Numbered from the stretch's first letter, positions 1 to 7,036 are shown. The stretch: DNA of 7,407 nucleotides from an uncultured Lachnospiraceae bacterium (GCA_946633495.1 CAMPAX010000116.1:1-7407), one strand, 5' to 3'. The notes: generated from the sequence alone by a model not told the origin. Made by a program: numbers and translations.

Positions 1-1035
1 AGCAAAGATAATACAGATTGCTGAGACTACCACCAGGAACACGGTTCCCCACCTGAGGCAGAACCAAAAGCCCTGCCGTACCCGGTCCTTCTTCCCTGCC
101 CCGTAATTGAATGAGCAGACCGGCTGATAACCCTGGCCGAACCCGATCAGTGCAGAGGAAAGCATCATAAGCACCCGGGTCACGATGGACATTCCGGCTA
201 TGGCCGCTTCCTGCCCATATTCACCTGCTGCACGGTTCAGCAGGATCGTTGCGATGGCCGCCATCCCCTGCCGTATCAGAGAAGGAAAGCCTCCGTTAAT
301 CACCTGTCCTATGTAATATCCGTTAATATGAACATTTCGGATATGAAGCTTGATATTCTCCCCTCTTCTGCTTCCTATGAGAAGGATCACGAAGCTCATG
401 GCCTGCCCCGAGATCGTAGCCAGTGCCGCTCCTGTAACCCCCAGATCAAATCCCTGGATTAAAAGCGGATCCAGACCCACGTTGATCACCGCGCCTGCCA
501 GCAGCCCTACCATGGCATACATGGCAGCCCCCTGAAACCGGAGCTGGTTGTTGATCACGAACTGACACATCATGAAGGGCGCACCCATCAGAATGATCCG
601 TGCATACTTCATGGTAAGGTCCAGAGTTTCTTCTGTCACATCGGAGGAAGCCAGGAATTCCGCCATGGGGCGAAGAAAGATGGTTCCCAGCAGCATCACC
701 AGAAATCCTGTGAGAAGAGCCATGGCAAACCCTGTAGAAGCCATTTCCGAGGCTTCTTTTTTCTTGCCAGCTCCCAGCATCCGGGACAGAAAATTCCCTG
801 AACCATGTCCGAACATGAAGCCGAGGGCCTGAATCACTGCCATCATGGGGAAGACGATCCCCACCGCTGCGGTGGCCTCTGTTCCCACATCCGGGATCTG
901 CGCCACAAAGTACGTATCCGCCATATTATAAAGGCCGGTCACAAGCATGCTGATGATGGTCGGGATCGCAAGCTTCGTGATCAGCTTCGGTACCGGCGTT
1001 TCGGTCATCATTGTATAGCGATCCTGTTTTTTCAT
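1..1035 (-). CDS. MATE family efflux transporter, C-terminus cut off by window edge
   Basis: This is an inner-membrane multidrug and toxic compound extrusion (MATE) antiporter, a family that expels cationic drugs or metabolites in exchange for Na+ or H+. The reading frame stays open from the ATG at 1035 to the window edge, giving 345 residues. Family members are about 450 long, so roughly the last 100 are missing. It begins MKKQDRYTMM and then shows the typical first helix with LAIPTIISMLVTGLYN, followed by the MADTYFV motif. The family signature after helix 7-8 is clear: GFGQGYQPV and FNYGAGKKDRV (residues about 298-319). Several hydrophobic membrane segments are evident. A ribosome binding site AGAAAGG (1044-1050) sits 8 bases before the ATG, although Met9 or Met10 are possible alternative starts. 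The gene lies 191 bases downstream of the HD-GYP-like gene in the same direction. Substrate cannot be told from sequence; the nearest subgroup looks like DinF/NorM-type clostridial MATE proteins. Confidence 0.95.
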   Translation of the reverse strand, partial: MKKQDRYTMMTETPVPKLITKLAIPTIISMLVTGLYNMADTYFVAQIPDVGTEATAAVGIVFPMMAVIQALGFMFGHGSGNFLSRMLGAGKKKEASEMASTGFAMALLTGFLVMLLGTIFLRPMAEFLASSDVTEETLDLTMKYARIILMGAPFMMCQFVINNQLRFQGAAMYAMVGLLAGAVINVGLDPLLIQGFDLGVTGAALATISGQAMSFVILLIGSRRGENIKLHIRNVHINGYYIGQVINGGFPSLIRQGMAAIATILLNRAAGEYGQEAAIAGMSIVTRVLMMLSSALIGFGQGYQPVCSFNYGAGKKDRVRQGFWFCLRWGTVFLVVVSAICIIFA

Positions 1036-1226
1036 AATCCCGACCTTTCTTCTAAATCAATTTCGTGCCGCCATCCTGCCCCGGGGCTGTAAGACGGAAC
1101 TCTGTCCATCGGAAAGAAAGAAGCGCAGGTAACGGTTCCACACCGGCACCCACGCCTTTTCCTCTTATGGACTGTCCTTATGTTGTTCTGCAGAAAACAG
1201 CAAAATCATGATCGGTACGTTGATTC
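1036..1226. other. Intergenic gap between HD protein gene and MATE gene
   Basis: These 191 bases separate the stop of the HD-GYP-like gene from the MATE start. I see no strong intrinsic terminator and no good sigma-A promoter. One imperfect minus-strand hairpin (GGTGCCGGT with ACCGTTACC, one mismatch, one wobble, 5-base loop, about 1129-1151) is followed by a pyrimidine-rich but not U-only stretch. The absence of clear signals leaves open that the MATE gene is read through from the HD gene. Confidence 0.5.
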
Positions 1227-2471
1227 TCACTCATCCGTATCTACCAGGGATGCGTAGTACCGCGCACTCTCCTTCCGAACTTCTTCATCGCGGATGCTGA
1301 AAATATCATCAAAGTTCTTCAGCATAAGCTCTACGATATAGCCGGAGACAGCGCCCTTCTCGATGCTCTCGGCCAAAGCCTTCATCACACCTTCCTTCTC
1401 CATGCTCTGACGATAGGAACGAACTTCTCCCAATGCGGAGAAGATATCCGCAACCGCCAGGATCTGAGCACCCATGGGGATATCTCTTGCACGAAGCCCA
1501 AAGGGATAGCCGTATCCGTTCAGCTTCTCATGGTGAAGTGCTGCCCATTTTCCGATCTGCTCGAACCCAGGAAGATCCTTCAGGAGCAGATGCGTGTAAT
1601 ACGCATATTCCTTAACGATATTAAATTCTTCGTCCGTCAGCTTATCGCCTTTCTCCAGAATATCCTTCGGAACCTTCAGTTTTCCGATATCATGTACATA
1701 ACCAGCGATCAGCATCATCTTGCATTCATCCTCGGACATACCCATGATCTCAGCAAGACGCACAGAGGAAACAGCGACACCCACGGAATGTGCAGCTGTG
1801 TAAGAGCTTCTGAAATCGATGACGCGGGACATAAATCTTGCCAGTTCGATGGCTTCATCCAGTGACAGATCTATACCATCCGGTATAAAGTTCAGAACCG
1901 CCTCCGGCTGATGGAGAAGATCCATCCATACGAATTCCGTCTTTCCTACACGCAGGAAACATTCCACCGCCCAGCTATGCAGGGCTTTTCCCGCAAGATT
2001 GGAGATGGTCTCTGAGATATCCTCTACCTGGTTCAACGCTGCATCATTCTGATGAAGCAGCTTCGACACTCGGCGTGACAGATCAATGATCTCGGCAAAC
2101 CTCGCTTCCTTGGAAAGAAGCTCATACGCCGGATCCCCCGCCTGTTCCGCCTGTCCGGCCTGGAACATCCGGCGGACAAACTGAAGCTGCTTTACATCCC
2201 CGACGATATTCAGACCTGCCGCGGAGAGTTCCTGGAAGCTGAATTCCTGTTTCTCCCTGGAAGCCGGCAGAATCACGCTTCCCACATCATACATCAGCGC
2301 ATCCCAGATCAGCTCTACCAGATCCTCCTCCGGATATCCGAGTTCCTTTGCCATCCGGTAGGACAGATACGCCGTTTGCTGCTGATGCTTGGGAGTTCCT
2401 TCCGCCAGTAGATTCAGAGCATTTGCAAATACCCCTGCGACCGCACGCTTACTAGTAAACTTCTTCTCCAT
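1227..2471 (-). CDS. Tandem HD / HD-GYP-like domain protein (putative c-di-GMP phosphodiesterase or regulator)
   Basis: This is a 414-residue soluble protein with no signal peptide or membrane segment. The C-terminal half (about 215-400) is an HD-GYP-like domain, a family that hydrolyses cyclic di-GMP. Visible motifs are TAAHS with His228, HDIGKLKVP with His260/Asp261/Lys264, HHEKLNGYGYP (313-323) and VADIFSAL with Asp341. Several family positions differ: the His of the usual KxHP motif is Tyr289, the Arg after the HS motif is Gly231, and the Asp of DGxGYP is Asn318. The N-terminal part (about 25-70) looks like a second, degenerate HD domain, with His29 kept but the HD pair read as Tyr61-Asp62 in WDALMYDVG. 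I chose the start at 2471 because AGGGGG (2477-2482) lies 5 bases before it; an upstream ATG at 2507 has a purine run directly abutting it and would add 12 Arg-rich residues. It has its own promoter at 2644-2652 and follows the surface-protein terminator. Loss of ligands makes reduced, altered or purely regulatory activity possible. Confidence 0.88.
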   Translation of the reverse strand: MEKKFTSKRAVAGVFANALNLLAEGTPKHQQQTAYLSYRMAKELGYPEEDLVELIWDALMYDVGSVILPASREKQEFSFQELSAAGLNIVGDVKQLQFVRRMFQAGQAEQAGDPAYELLSKEARFAEIIDLSRRVSKLLHQNDAALNQVEDISETISNLAGKALHSWAVECFLRVGKTEFVWMDLLHQPEAVLNFIPDGIDLSLDEAIELARFMSRVIDFRSSYTAAHSVGVAVSSVRLAEIMGMSEDECKMMLIAGYVHDIGKLKVPKDILEKGDKLTDEEFNIVKEYAYYTHLLLKDLPGFEQIGKWAALHHEKLNGYGYPFGLRARDIPMGAQILAVADIFSALGEVRSYRQSMEKEGVMKALAESIEKGAVSGYIVELMLKNFDDIFSIRDEEVRKESARYYASLVDTDE

Positions 2472-2476
2472 AGATG

Positions 2477-2482
2477 CCCCCT
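2477..2482 (-). promoter_or_regulatory. Ribosome binding site that sets the HD protein start
   Basis: The minus strand reads AGGGGG, 5 bases before the ATG at 2471. The alternative in-frame ATG at 2507 lacks a properly spaced site, so this decides the start. Confidence 0.75.
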
Positions 2483-2616
2483 GTCTTAATCGCCCTCGTG
2501 TCCGCATTCCTGATCCGCCGGACCCGGTCGGTCGTATTCCTTGTATTACGATTCATATGTCTTTGCCCAAAATATAGATAGAGAACGCCTCCCCCTGCCG
2601 GACAAAAAACATATCC

Positions 2617-2633
2617 GATTTCCGTAGAAAATC
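2617..2633 (-). other. Small UNCG-loop hairpin at the start of the HD gene leader
   Basis: On the minus strand the leader folds GAT(T)TTC around a UACG loop onto GAAATC, a short stem with one bulged T closed by a C-G pair. C(UACG)G belongs to the very stable UNCG tetraloops. It would begin within a few bases of the predicted transcript start, a position where such hairpins can protect the 5' end of an mRNA. The stem is short and AU-rich, so it could be chance. Confidence 0.35.
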
Positions 2634-2643
2634 TCCAATTATC

Positions 2644-2652
2644 ATTATACCA
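2644..2652 (-). promoter_or_regulatory. Sigma-A promoter with extended -10 for the HD protein gene
   Basis: The minus strand reads TGGTATAAT, a perfect TATAAT box (2644-2649) preceded by the TGn extension that can replace a good -35 box. At 17 bases upstream the hexamer is GTGTAT, a poor -35. The region is very AT-rich and has an A-tract (2676-2682 as T on the plus strand) further upstream. Transcription would start near 2637, leaving a leader of about 165 nt before the ATG at 2471. Confidence 0.75.
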
Positions 2653-2713
2653 AATAATATGTAATAATACACGCTTTTTTTCAGCGAATATCCACACCAA
2701 AAATCCGTATCCC

Positions 2714-2749
2714 AAAGAAAAAGGCACCGGGGGATCATTCCCCGGCGCC
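2714..2749 (-). terminator. Intrinsic terminator of the surface-protein gene
   Basis: The minus strand has a 10-bp stem, GGCGCCGGGG pairing with CCCCGGTGCC (one G-U pair) around a 7-base loop, followed directly by TTTTTCTTT. It lies 43 bases past the stop codon at 2793 and separates the surface-protein gene from the HD protein gene. The plus strand lacks a U-tract after the stem, so it works in one direction. Confidence 0.95.
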
Positions 2750-2755
2750 CCTCTC

Positions 2756-2777
2756 GATCCTGATAGCATGCAGGATC
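2756..2777 (-). other. Extra 3' UTR hairpin before the terminator
   Basis: GATCCTG (minus strand) pairs perfectly with CAGGATC across an 8-base loop between the stop codon and the main terminator. It has no U-tract of its own. It may shield the 3' end of the long mRNA, or simply be a minor fold. Confidence 0.4.
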
Positions 2778-2792
2778 ATGACATAAAAGATC

Positions 2793-5700
2793 TTACTTCT
2801 GATAACCTTTTGCATCGAAAGTGTAAGACTTTCCGTCGATCACGATGGTCTCGCTCTTTGCATACCATCCGCTGGTATCGCCGAACCGGTATCCCTTCGA
2901 ATCCTTATGCCAGCTTCCCTTCGGCTTGTAGGTCCATACACAGTTCTTGCCGATCCAGTAGTAGCCCTTCACCCATTCATTTGCGGCCGCATAGCCGTTG
3001 GACTTGAAATAATACCACTTTCCATCGATCTTCGCCCAGCAGTTTTTCAGGTTGCTTCCATCTTTCAGTTCATACCACCATCCCTTGGCGTTATGCTTCC
3101 AGACTGCCTTGCCCTTGTTATCATAAGCACCGGATTTTGCCACATAGTATCCGTCGATGTATTCATCTGATGCCATATAACCGTTCGCCGCAAAATAATA
3201 CTGCTTTCCGTCGATCTTCTGCCACTGCTTCTTTGCATACCATCCGGAGGTATCTTCGTACCAGTAGCCTTTGGAATTATGCTTCCACGCGCCCTTATAC
3301 TTATAGGTCTGTGTATTGTCTTTGTTGTACCATACACCATTTCGCCATTCATTCTTGTATTTGTATTTCTTCAAAGTGTACACATTTTTCAGAGTGAATG
3401 TTGTGGTCTGATCTGCCTCCACAAGAAGCTCTCCCGACTCAAGGATCGAGTCATTCACTGAAAGCTGATAGCCCGTAACCGCCGCAGAATCCGAATCTTC
3501 GCCTACCAGATAACTTCCAACCGGAAGGTTTTCGAACACTACCGGTGTTCCCGGCTTAATGGTGATCCATATCTTCGCCTCGTCTTCGATCACGGAACCG
3601 TCGATGCCATAGTAAGACTCGTCATCAAGATTTGCAAGACAGATCTTTGCGCTCTTCAAAACTGCGCCTTCCGCCTTAAGGTTCACCTTGATGGATCCTC
3701 TGTCAAAGCCTTCACCCGGAACAAAGGGAAGCAGAACAGACATTGTATCACTTGCCTCTCCTTCGAGCTCACCCTGCTCGTTAAACCATTTTGAATCAAC
3801 TGTGAAGTCAACATTCAGGGAAAACTCACCATCATAATCTCCGCCCGGAAGCTTCTTTATCACTACTTTGGCTCCCGAATCCGTACTTTCAATTTCAGCC
3901 ACGTCCGATTCTTCGGTACCGGTCACCTGTACATCGTTGATGGTGACTTCCATGGTACCTCTAAGGTCACCGATGGAAATGCCGTTTATATAAAACTCAA
4001 GCTGATCCGGTTCATATACGACCGGAGACCCGACGTAGGTATCCATAACGGCTTCTTCTCCGGTATATGCACCTACAAACGGAAGATCCACCCAGATCTT
4101 TACCGTATTCAGGAATTCCTTATCCTCTGACTGCTCATCCACAGCCATCGGGCCGGTGTACTTCAGGTAGTACAGGCCGGGCTTATTAAATGTTACATCA
4201 TAGATATAATCATCATTCTCCTGCTTTTCGAGGAAGAACTCTGCTTCATTTCCTTCTTCGTCCAAAAGCATGAGGTTTTCTGCCAGATCGTCTTCACGGA
4301 TCTGCTCTTCTTCCCCTGTAGAATCTCTCCAGCCAAATACCAGCGAATTTCCATAGGTTGCGAAAAAGCCGTCCAGATATTGCTGCATATTTCCCATAGG
4401 TCCCGGAATCGCGGGGAAGCCTGCGATAAACCCATAGTATTCCTTCATCTGATACCAGAAGCAAAGACGATCCTCCCACTTACGGATCTCGCCATCCTTC
4501 CATGTCCCGGACTCGAAGTCGAGATACTGTTCCTTTTCTTCAATTTCCGCGATCACATCAAATCCCACCTCACAGTCTTCCGCGATCACGACCTTGAGCA
4601 CATGATCCGAAACCTCCGAAATGGTAACAATCTGATCGACCTCATCCTCAAATCCGTAAGGAGGCTCCACTCTGTAACTCTTGATGCTGCGTTCCGTCGA
4701 ATAATACGGGAAGACCCTGTCCGAAGTAATGATGTAATACTCTTTCGCATCTTCATCCCGGAATTCCATGGTTCTGCCCAGCAGAGTATCATCACTTACA
4801 TTCAGGCTGTTATAGATGCCGACGGCAGGATAATCCACATTCAACGTGACAAATGCCTCAACTTTCATTCCTTCCGGTTCCTCGATCTGGGAAACGTCCT
4901 TGTCAATGCTGATGAAATACTGTCCGGTTCCCGGAACAGTCACCTGGAAAAGTCCATCCATCGCGATCTCTGCATCTCTTTCCTGTTCGGGATCCCATCT
5001 CATCGGAACAGAGATCCAGGGATCCGTAACTTCATTTCCTTCCGGATCAAAAAGGTGAAGTTTATCAATCTGGCTTTGCGGAATCGGTTCCACAACTCCT
5101 TCTGCATCCTTCCAGCCGATAGCTACGGTGTTGGGGACTTTCGCATCCATATTATGCTCATGCCAAAGCTCCTCCGGGAAGATCGGGAGTTCCTGTTGAT
5201 CCCATTCCGGCCAGCTGATCGAAAGACCAAATAATTCAGGTTCCCAATAGTCGAAGTCAACCCGGTACTCATACTCCCATCCACCATCTTCTATCCACTG
5301 GGAATCTTCCTTCCGGAACTCCTGTACCTTAACGTCAACCACTAGATTAAAATGATCTTTGTACCCCTCCGGGATAGTCACTGTGTAACTTCCAGCCACG
5401 GCTTCCACGGATACTGCATCCTCTATATCCGGAGGTCCTTCCAGTCTATAGCCTGTCAGAGTATATCTTCTCTCCCGGGTATCCAGGATCTCGTCAAGCT
5501 TATAAATATAAAATTCTTTCTTTTCTGCCGTATACTCCACATGAGGGCCTACTAAGGACTCCATGGATATTTCCGCTGAGTCATACGCCGAGACTGCAGG
5601 CATTTTAGCCCGGAGTATCACGCGGTTGGAGAATACCGCATCCTCCGGAATCGTCGGTGCAGCATCATATGCATATTCGATATAATAGGTTCCCGGAGCG

Positions 5701-6893
5701 TTAAAACGGATATCAAATGTTCCGTTCCCCATTTCCACATCCTTCATTTCCTCGGGATCCCAGCGAACCGCATTATGGATCCATTCATATTCAACCTTAT
5801 CTCCGTTTCCATCGTAAGCCGTAAGCTTATCGATATTCCCCGGCAGGATGGGTGTCACGGTACCGTCCGAACCCTTCCATCCAAAGGTGAACAGATTATG
5901 GCCCTTTGCCTCTAAACCATCGATGCAGGAAGTCATCCTGTCCGTTTGGAAGATCGGCGTATCTTCATCCATCTGCGTCCAATCGAACAGAAGTCCGAAG
6001 CGTTCCGGCGGAAAGCATGTGAACCAGCGATCTTCCCTTCTCTCATCCAGCACGATCCACTGTTCTGAAACACTGTTGGATTCCACAATGTCCATCACAA
6101 CCTGCAGATCAAATCTATCCTGATACTCATCCGAAACCGTGAGCTTATAAACCTCACCCTTTTTGATCTCGTCAACCGTCACCGCCTGTCTTGCGGCCTC
6201 GTCAAAGAAATTGATCTCTGCGATCGTTGCTTCAATTTTAATGTTCTCACGTGTCCGTACCGCTGCGTTCAGATAGAACTCCCCTGACGGTCCATAATTC
6301 ACCTGATTGCCGAGAAGATACTCCTCTTTCGGTTCTCCTTCGGAATAGATCGACACCAGCGGCATCTCAACGTAGATATCCACAGTATCATTTACCACCG
6401 CGCCTTGAGGGAAATCCCCTTCAAGAAGGGATCCGGAATAAATCATTTTATATTCACCGCTTGCCGGGAATACTATTTTGAACATTCCTTCTCCTGCGGA
6501 AACCCACTCAATCTCATGTGTGGTTTCATTGACCCGCTCCTCCATGAGCGGCTGAATATCAGGGGTTACTACATCCCCTCCCTTGTCAGTGAAACTGATA
6601 TCTCCAATAACCGTAGAATCAAAGAGGATCAGTGCCCCATTCTCATCGTACCAGCCAAGGACAACCTCCTCTTCCCTTTTTGCGTCAACCCAGATGTCAG
6701 TTTCCATTCTCTCCGGATCCACGGTTCTTTTCTCAAGATCCGGATTCCACTCAGTGTAGCCGATCACCAAACCATATCGCGGCGCTTCACCTTCCTGAAG
6801 TTCCTCAGCTCTTACCGGAAAGCCGGAAAGCATGCTTATCAGCATGATCATGGCTGTCAGAAGACTGAGGATCCTTTGCTTTCCTTTGACCAT
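2793..6893 (-). CDS. Giant secreted wall-attached protein: four unknown ~260-residue modules, Cna-B-like domain, wall-binding repeats
   Basis: This 1366-residue protein has a Sec signal peptide (basic start, hydrophobic 8-25, likely cleavage after Ala29). From about 38 to 1060 come four divergent tandem modules that I do not recognise as a named family. Each has an FG/YG start, a GWxDxxG motif, a GxYxIxY strand, a (M/Y/L)PxVxxY motif and an LGxxVxY...EFYI motif. Residues about 1065-1173 form a Cna-B/DUF7601-like sandwich (FENLPVGSYLVGED, GYQLS, LKNVYT). Residues about 1197-1366 are three wall-binding repeat units (WKHNSKGYWYED, GWYAKKQW, KIDGKQYYF). No LPXTG sorting motif and no C-terminal membrane helix exist, so attachment must be non-covalent through these repeats. 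The modules are rich in Asp/Glu and the tail is rich in Lys/Trp/Tyr. I see no catalytic motif; adhesion, scaffolding or glycan binding are guesses. The start is set by AGGAGG 6 bases upstream. The gene stands alone, with its own promoter, a cre-like site and its own terminator. Confidence 0.96.
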   Translation of the reverse strand: MVKGKQRILSLLTAMIMLISMLSGFPVRAEELQEGEAPRYGLVIGYTEWNPDLEKRTVDPERMETDIWVDAKREEEVVLGWYDENGALILFDSTVIGDISFTDKGGDVVTPDIQPLMEERVNETTHEIEWVSAGEGMFKIVFPASGEYKMIYSGSLLEGDFPQGAVVNDTVDIYVEMPLVSIYSEGEPKEEYLLGNQVNYGPSGEFYLNAAVRTRENIKIEATIAEINFFDEAARQAVTVDEIKKGEVYKLTVSDEYQDRFDLQVVMDIVESNSVSEQWIVLDERREDRWFTCFPPERFGLLFDWTQMDEDTPIFQTDRMTSCIDGLEAKGHNLFTFGWKGSDGTVTPILPGNIDKLTAYDGNGDKVEYEWIHNAVRWDPEEMKDVEMGNGTFDIRFNAPGTYYIEYAYDAAPTIPEDAVFSNRVILRAKMPAVSAYDSAEISMESLVGPHVEYTAEKKEFYIYKLDEILDTRERRYTLTGYRLEGPPDIEDAVSVEAVAGSYTVTIPEGYKDHFNLVVDVKVQEFRKEDSQWIEDGGWEYEYRVDFDYWEPELFGLSISWPEWDQQELPIFPEELWHEHNMDAKVPNTVAIGWKDAEGVVEPIPQSQIDKLHLFDPEGNEVTDPWISVPMRWDPEQERDAEIAMDGLFQVTVPGTGQYFISIDKDVSQIEEPEGMKVEAFVTLNVDYPAVGIYNSLNVSDDTLLGRTMEFRDEDAKEYYIITSDRVFPYYSTERSIKSYRVEPPYGFEDEVDQIVTISEVSDHVLKVVIAEDCEVGFDVIAEIEEKEQYLDFESGTWKDGEIRKWEDRLCFWYQMKEYYGFIAGFPAIPGPMGNMQQYLDGFFATYGNSLVFGWRDSTGEEEQIREDDLAENLMLLDEEGNEAEFFLEKQENDDYIYDVTFNKPGLYYLKYTGPMAVDEQSEDKEFLNTVKIWVDLPFVGAYTGEEAVMDTYVGSPVVYEPDQLEFYINGISIGDLRGTMEVTINDVQVTGTEESDVAEIESTDSGAKVVIKKLPGGDYDGEFSLNVDFTVDSKWFNEQGELEGEASDTMSVLLPFVPGEGFDRGSIKVNLKAEGAVLKSAKICLANLDDESYYGIDGSVIEDEAKIWITIKPGTPVVFENLPVGSYLVGEDSDSAAVTGYQLSVNDSILESGELLVEADQTTTFTLKNVYTLKKYKYKNEWRNGVWYNKDNTQTYKYKGAWKHNSKGYWYEDTSGWYAKKQWQKIDGKQYYFAANGYMASDEYIDGYYVAKSGAYDNKGKAVWKHNAKGWWYELKDGSNLKNCWAKIDGKWYYFKSNGYAAANEWVKGYYWIGKNCVWTYKPKGSWHKDSKGYRFGDTSGWYAKSETIVIDGKSYTFDAKGYQK
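2796..3305 (-). repeat. Three C-terminal wall-binding repeat units (period ~62 residues)
   Basis: The tail of the surface protein is built of three units starting at residues 1197, 1261 and 1321. Matching points are GAWKHNSKGYWYED, AVWKHNAKGWWYEL and GSWHKDSKGYRFGD; then WQKIDGKQYYFAANGYMA, WAKIDGKWYYFKSNGYAA and IVIDGKSYTFDAKGYQK. The Trp landmarks at 1203, 1265 and 1328 give periods of 62 and 63. Unit 3 is shortened and ends the protein. A degenerate KYKYKNEWRNGVWYNK stretch just before unit 1 may be a decayed fourth. The pattern resembles the glucan/choline-binding (CW_binding) repeat superfamily and a C-terminal type that I recall from Lachnospiraceae surface proteins. Confidence 0.88.
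3375..3701 (-). other. Cna-B / DUF7601-like beta-sandwich domain within the surface protein
   Basis: Residues about 1065-1173 follow the pattern of Gram-positive surface stalk domains: GSIKVNLK start, a TIKPGTPVVFENLPVGSYLV core, a GY turn, and a closing TFTLKNVYT strand. These domains usually act as rigid spacers, often locked by a Lys-Asn isopeptide bond with a helping Glu. Here the Glu (1132) and Asn (1170) positions are kept, while the canonical lysine position appears to be Leu1072 with lysines at 1069 and 1073. It sits between the modules and the wall-binding tail, as a stalk would. Confidence 0.7.
3714..6782 (-). repeat. Array of four divergent ~260-residue protein modules
   Basis: The four units run at about 6009-6782, 5241-6008, 4446-5240 and 3714-4445 (residues 38-295, 296-551, 552-816, 817-1060). 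Shared points in order: PRYGLVIGY, PERFGLLFDW, PELFGLSISW, KEYYGFIAGF; GWYDENG, GWKGSDG, GWKDAEG, GWRDSTG; MPLVSIY, MPAVSAY, YPAVGIY, LPFVGAY; then LLGNQVNY, LVGPHVEY, LLGRTMEF, YVGSPVVY, each followed by an E(F/Y)Y(L/I) strand. Units 2 and 3 are the closest pair and also share an MRWDPE/VRWDPE segment. The spacing of motifs suggests two beta-sandwich subdomains per unit. There is little DNA identity, so the duplications are old. Confidence 0.85.
6807..6893 (-). other. Signal peptide of the surface protein
   Basis: Residues 1-29 show a basic N-region (MVKGKQR), a hydrophobic core (ILSLLTAMIMLISMLSGF) and a PVRA site before EE. This is a standard Sec/signal peptidase I leader; there is no lipobox cysteine. 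Confidence 0.93.
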
Positions 6894-6899
6894 AATTTA

Positions 6900-6905
6900 C
6901 CTCCT
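6900..6905 (-). promoter_or_regulatory. Strong ribosome binding site of the surface-protein gene
   Basis: AGGAGG on the minus strand, 6 bases before the ATG at 6893. It is a full match to the anti-Shine-Dalgarno core and suggests high translation. Confidence 0.95.
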
Positions 6906-6985
6906 TTTCATTTCGTTCATTGCCCCCTCTCATGACTCACCCGGCTTTCCTTCGCAACAAGAAGGAAAGTACCAGGATACTGTTA

Positions 6986-7014
6986 ATTATACAATAATTA
7001 TGTCATTTCATCAA
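6986..7014 (-). promoter_or_regulatory. Sigma-A promoter of the surface-protein gene
   Basis: The minus strand has TTGATG (7009-7014), a 17-bp spacer and a perfect TATAAT (6986-6991). The -35 matches TTGACA at four of six positions. The start of transcription should be near 6979, giving a leader of about 85 nt. Confidence 0.88.
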
Positions 7015-7022
7015 CGAAAAAG

Positions 7023-7036
7023 TGAAATCGTTTTCA
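7023..7036 (-). promoter_or_regulatory. Catabolite-responsive element (cre)-like operator upstream of the surface-protein promoter
   Basis: The plus strand reads TGAAATCGTTTTCA, which fits the CcpA cre consensus TGNAANCGNTTNCA at every fixed position. It lies inside a wider inverted repeat, GTGAAA-N4-TTTCAC (7022-7037). It ends 8 bp before the -35 box, with its centre near -50 from the predicted start. A cre placed upstream of a promoter is more typical of activation by CcpA, as at Bacillus ackA, than of a roadblock. Another LacI-family regulator with a similar site is the main alternative. Between this site and 7149 I see only an A-tract at 7079-7087, a short TATCA/TGATA inverted repeat at 7053-7067 and no gene. 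Confidence 0.65.

Noticed and set aside
1129..1151. Possible terminator between the HD gene and the MATE gene
   Set aside because: The stem has a mismatch and a wobble, and the downstream stretch is mixed C and T rather than a U-tract. It is too weak to call.
1052..1153. A 33-codon GTG-started minus-strand frame between the HD protein and MATE genes, with AGAGG upstream
   Set aside because: It is short, has a non-ATG start and an ordinary composition, and nothing in the peptide is recognisable. A purine-rich stretch before GTG is expected by chance at this length.
2672..2686. CGCT/AGCG inverted repeat around an A-tract upstream of the HD gene promoter
   Set aside because: The arms are only 4 bp and the centre is a homopolymer. 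It is more likely an AT-rich upstream element than an operator.
2793..3305. Sortase anchor at the end of the surface protein
   Set aside because: No LPXTG-like motif, hydrophobic helix or basic tail exists; the protein ends within a wall-binding repeat unit.
4380..5234. A 284-codon open frame on the plus strand, antisense to the surface-protein gene
   Set aside because: It is the mirror of an Asp/Glu-rich coding region, whose complement rarely contains stops. It has no ribosome binding site or promoter and no recognisable protein pattern, whereas the minus strand has clear homologous modules.
6405..6935. A 176-codon plus-strand frame over the 5' end of the surface-protein gene
   Set aside because: It lies antisense to the signal peptide and module 1, runs into the promoter region of the real gene, and has no initiation signal.
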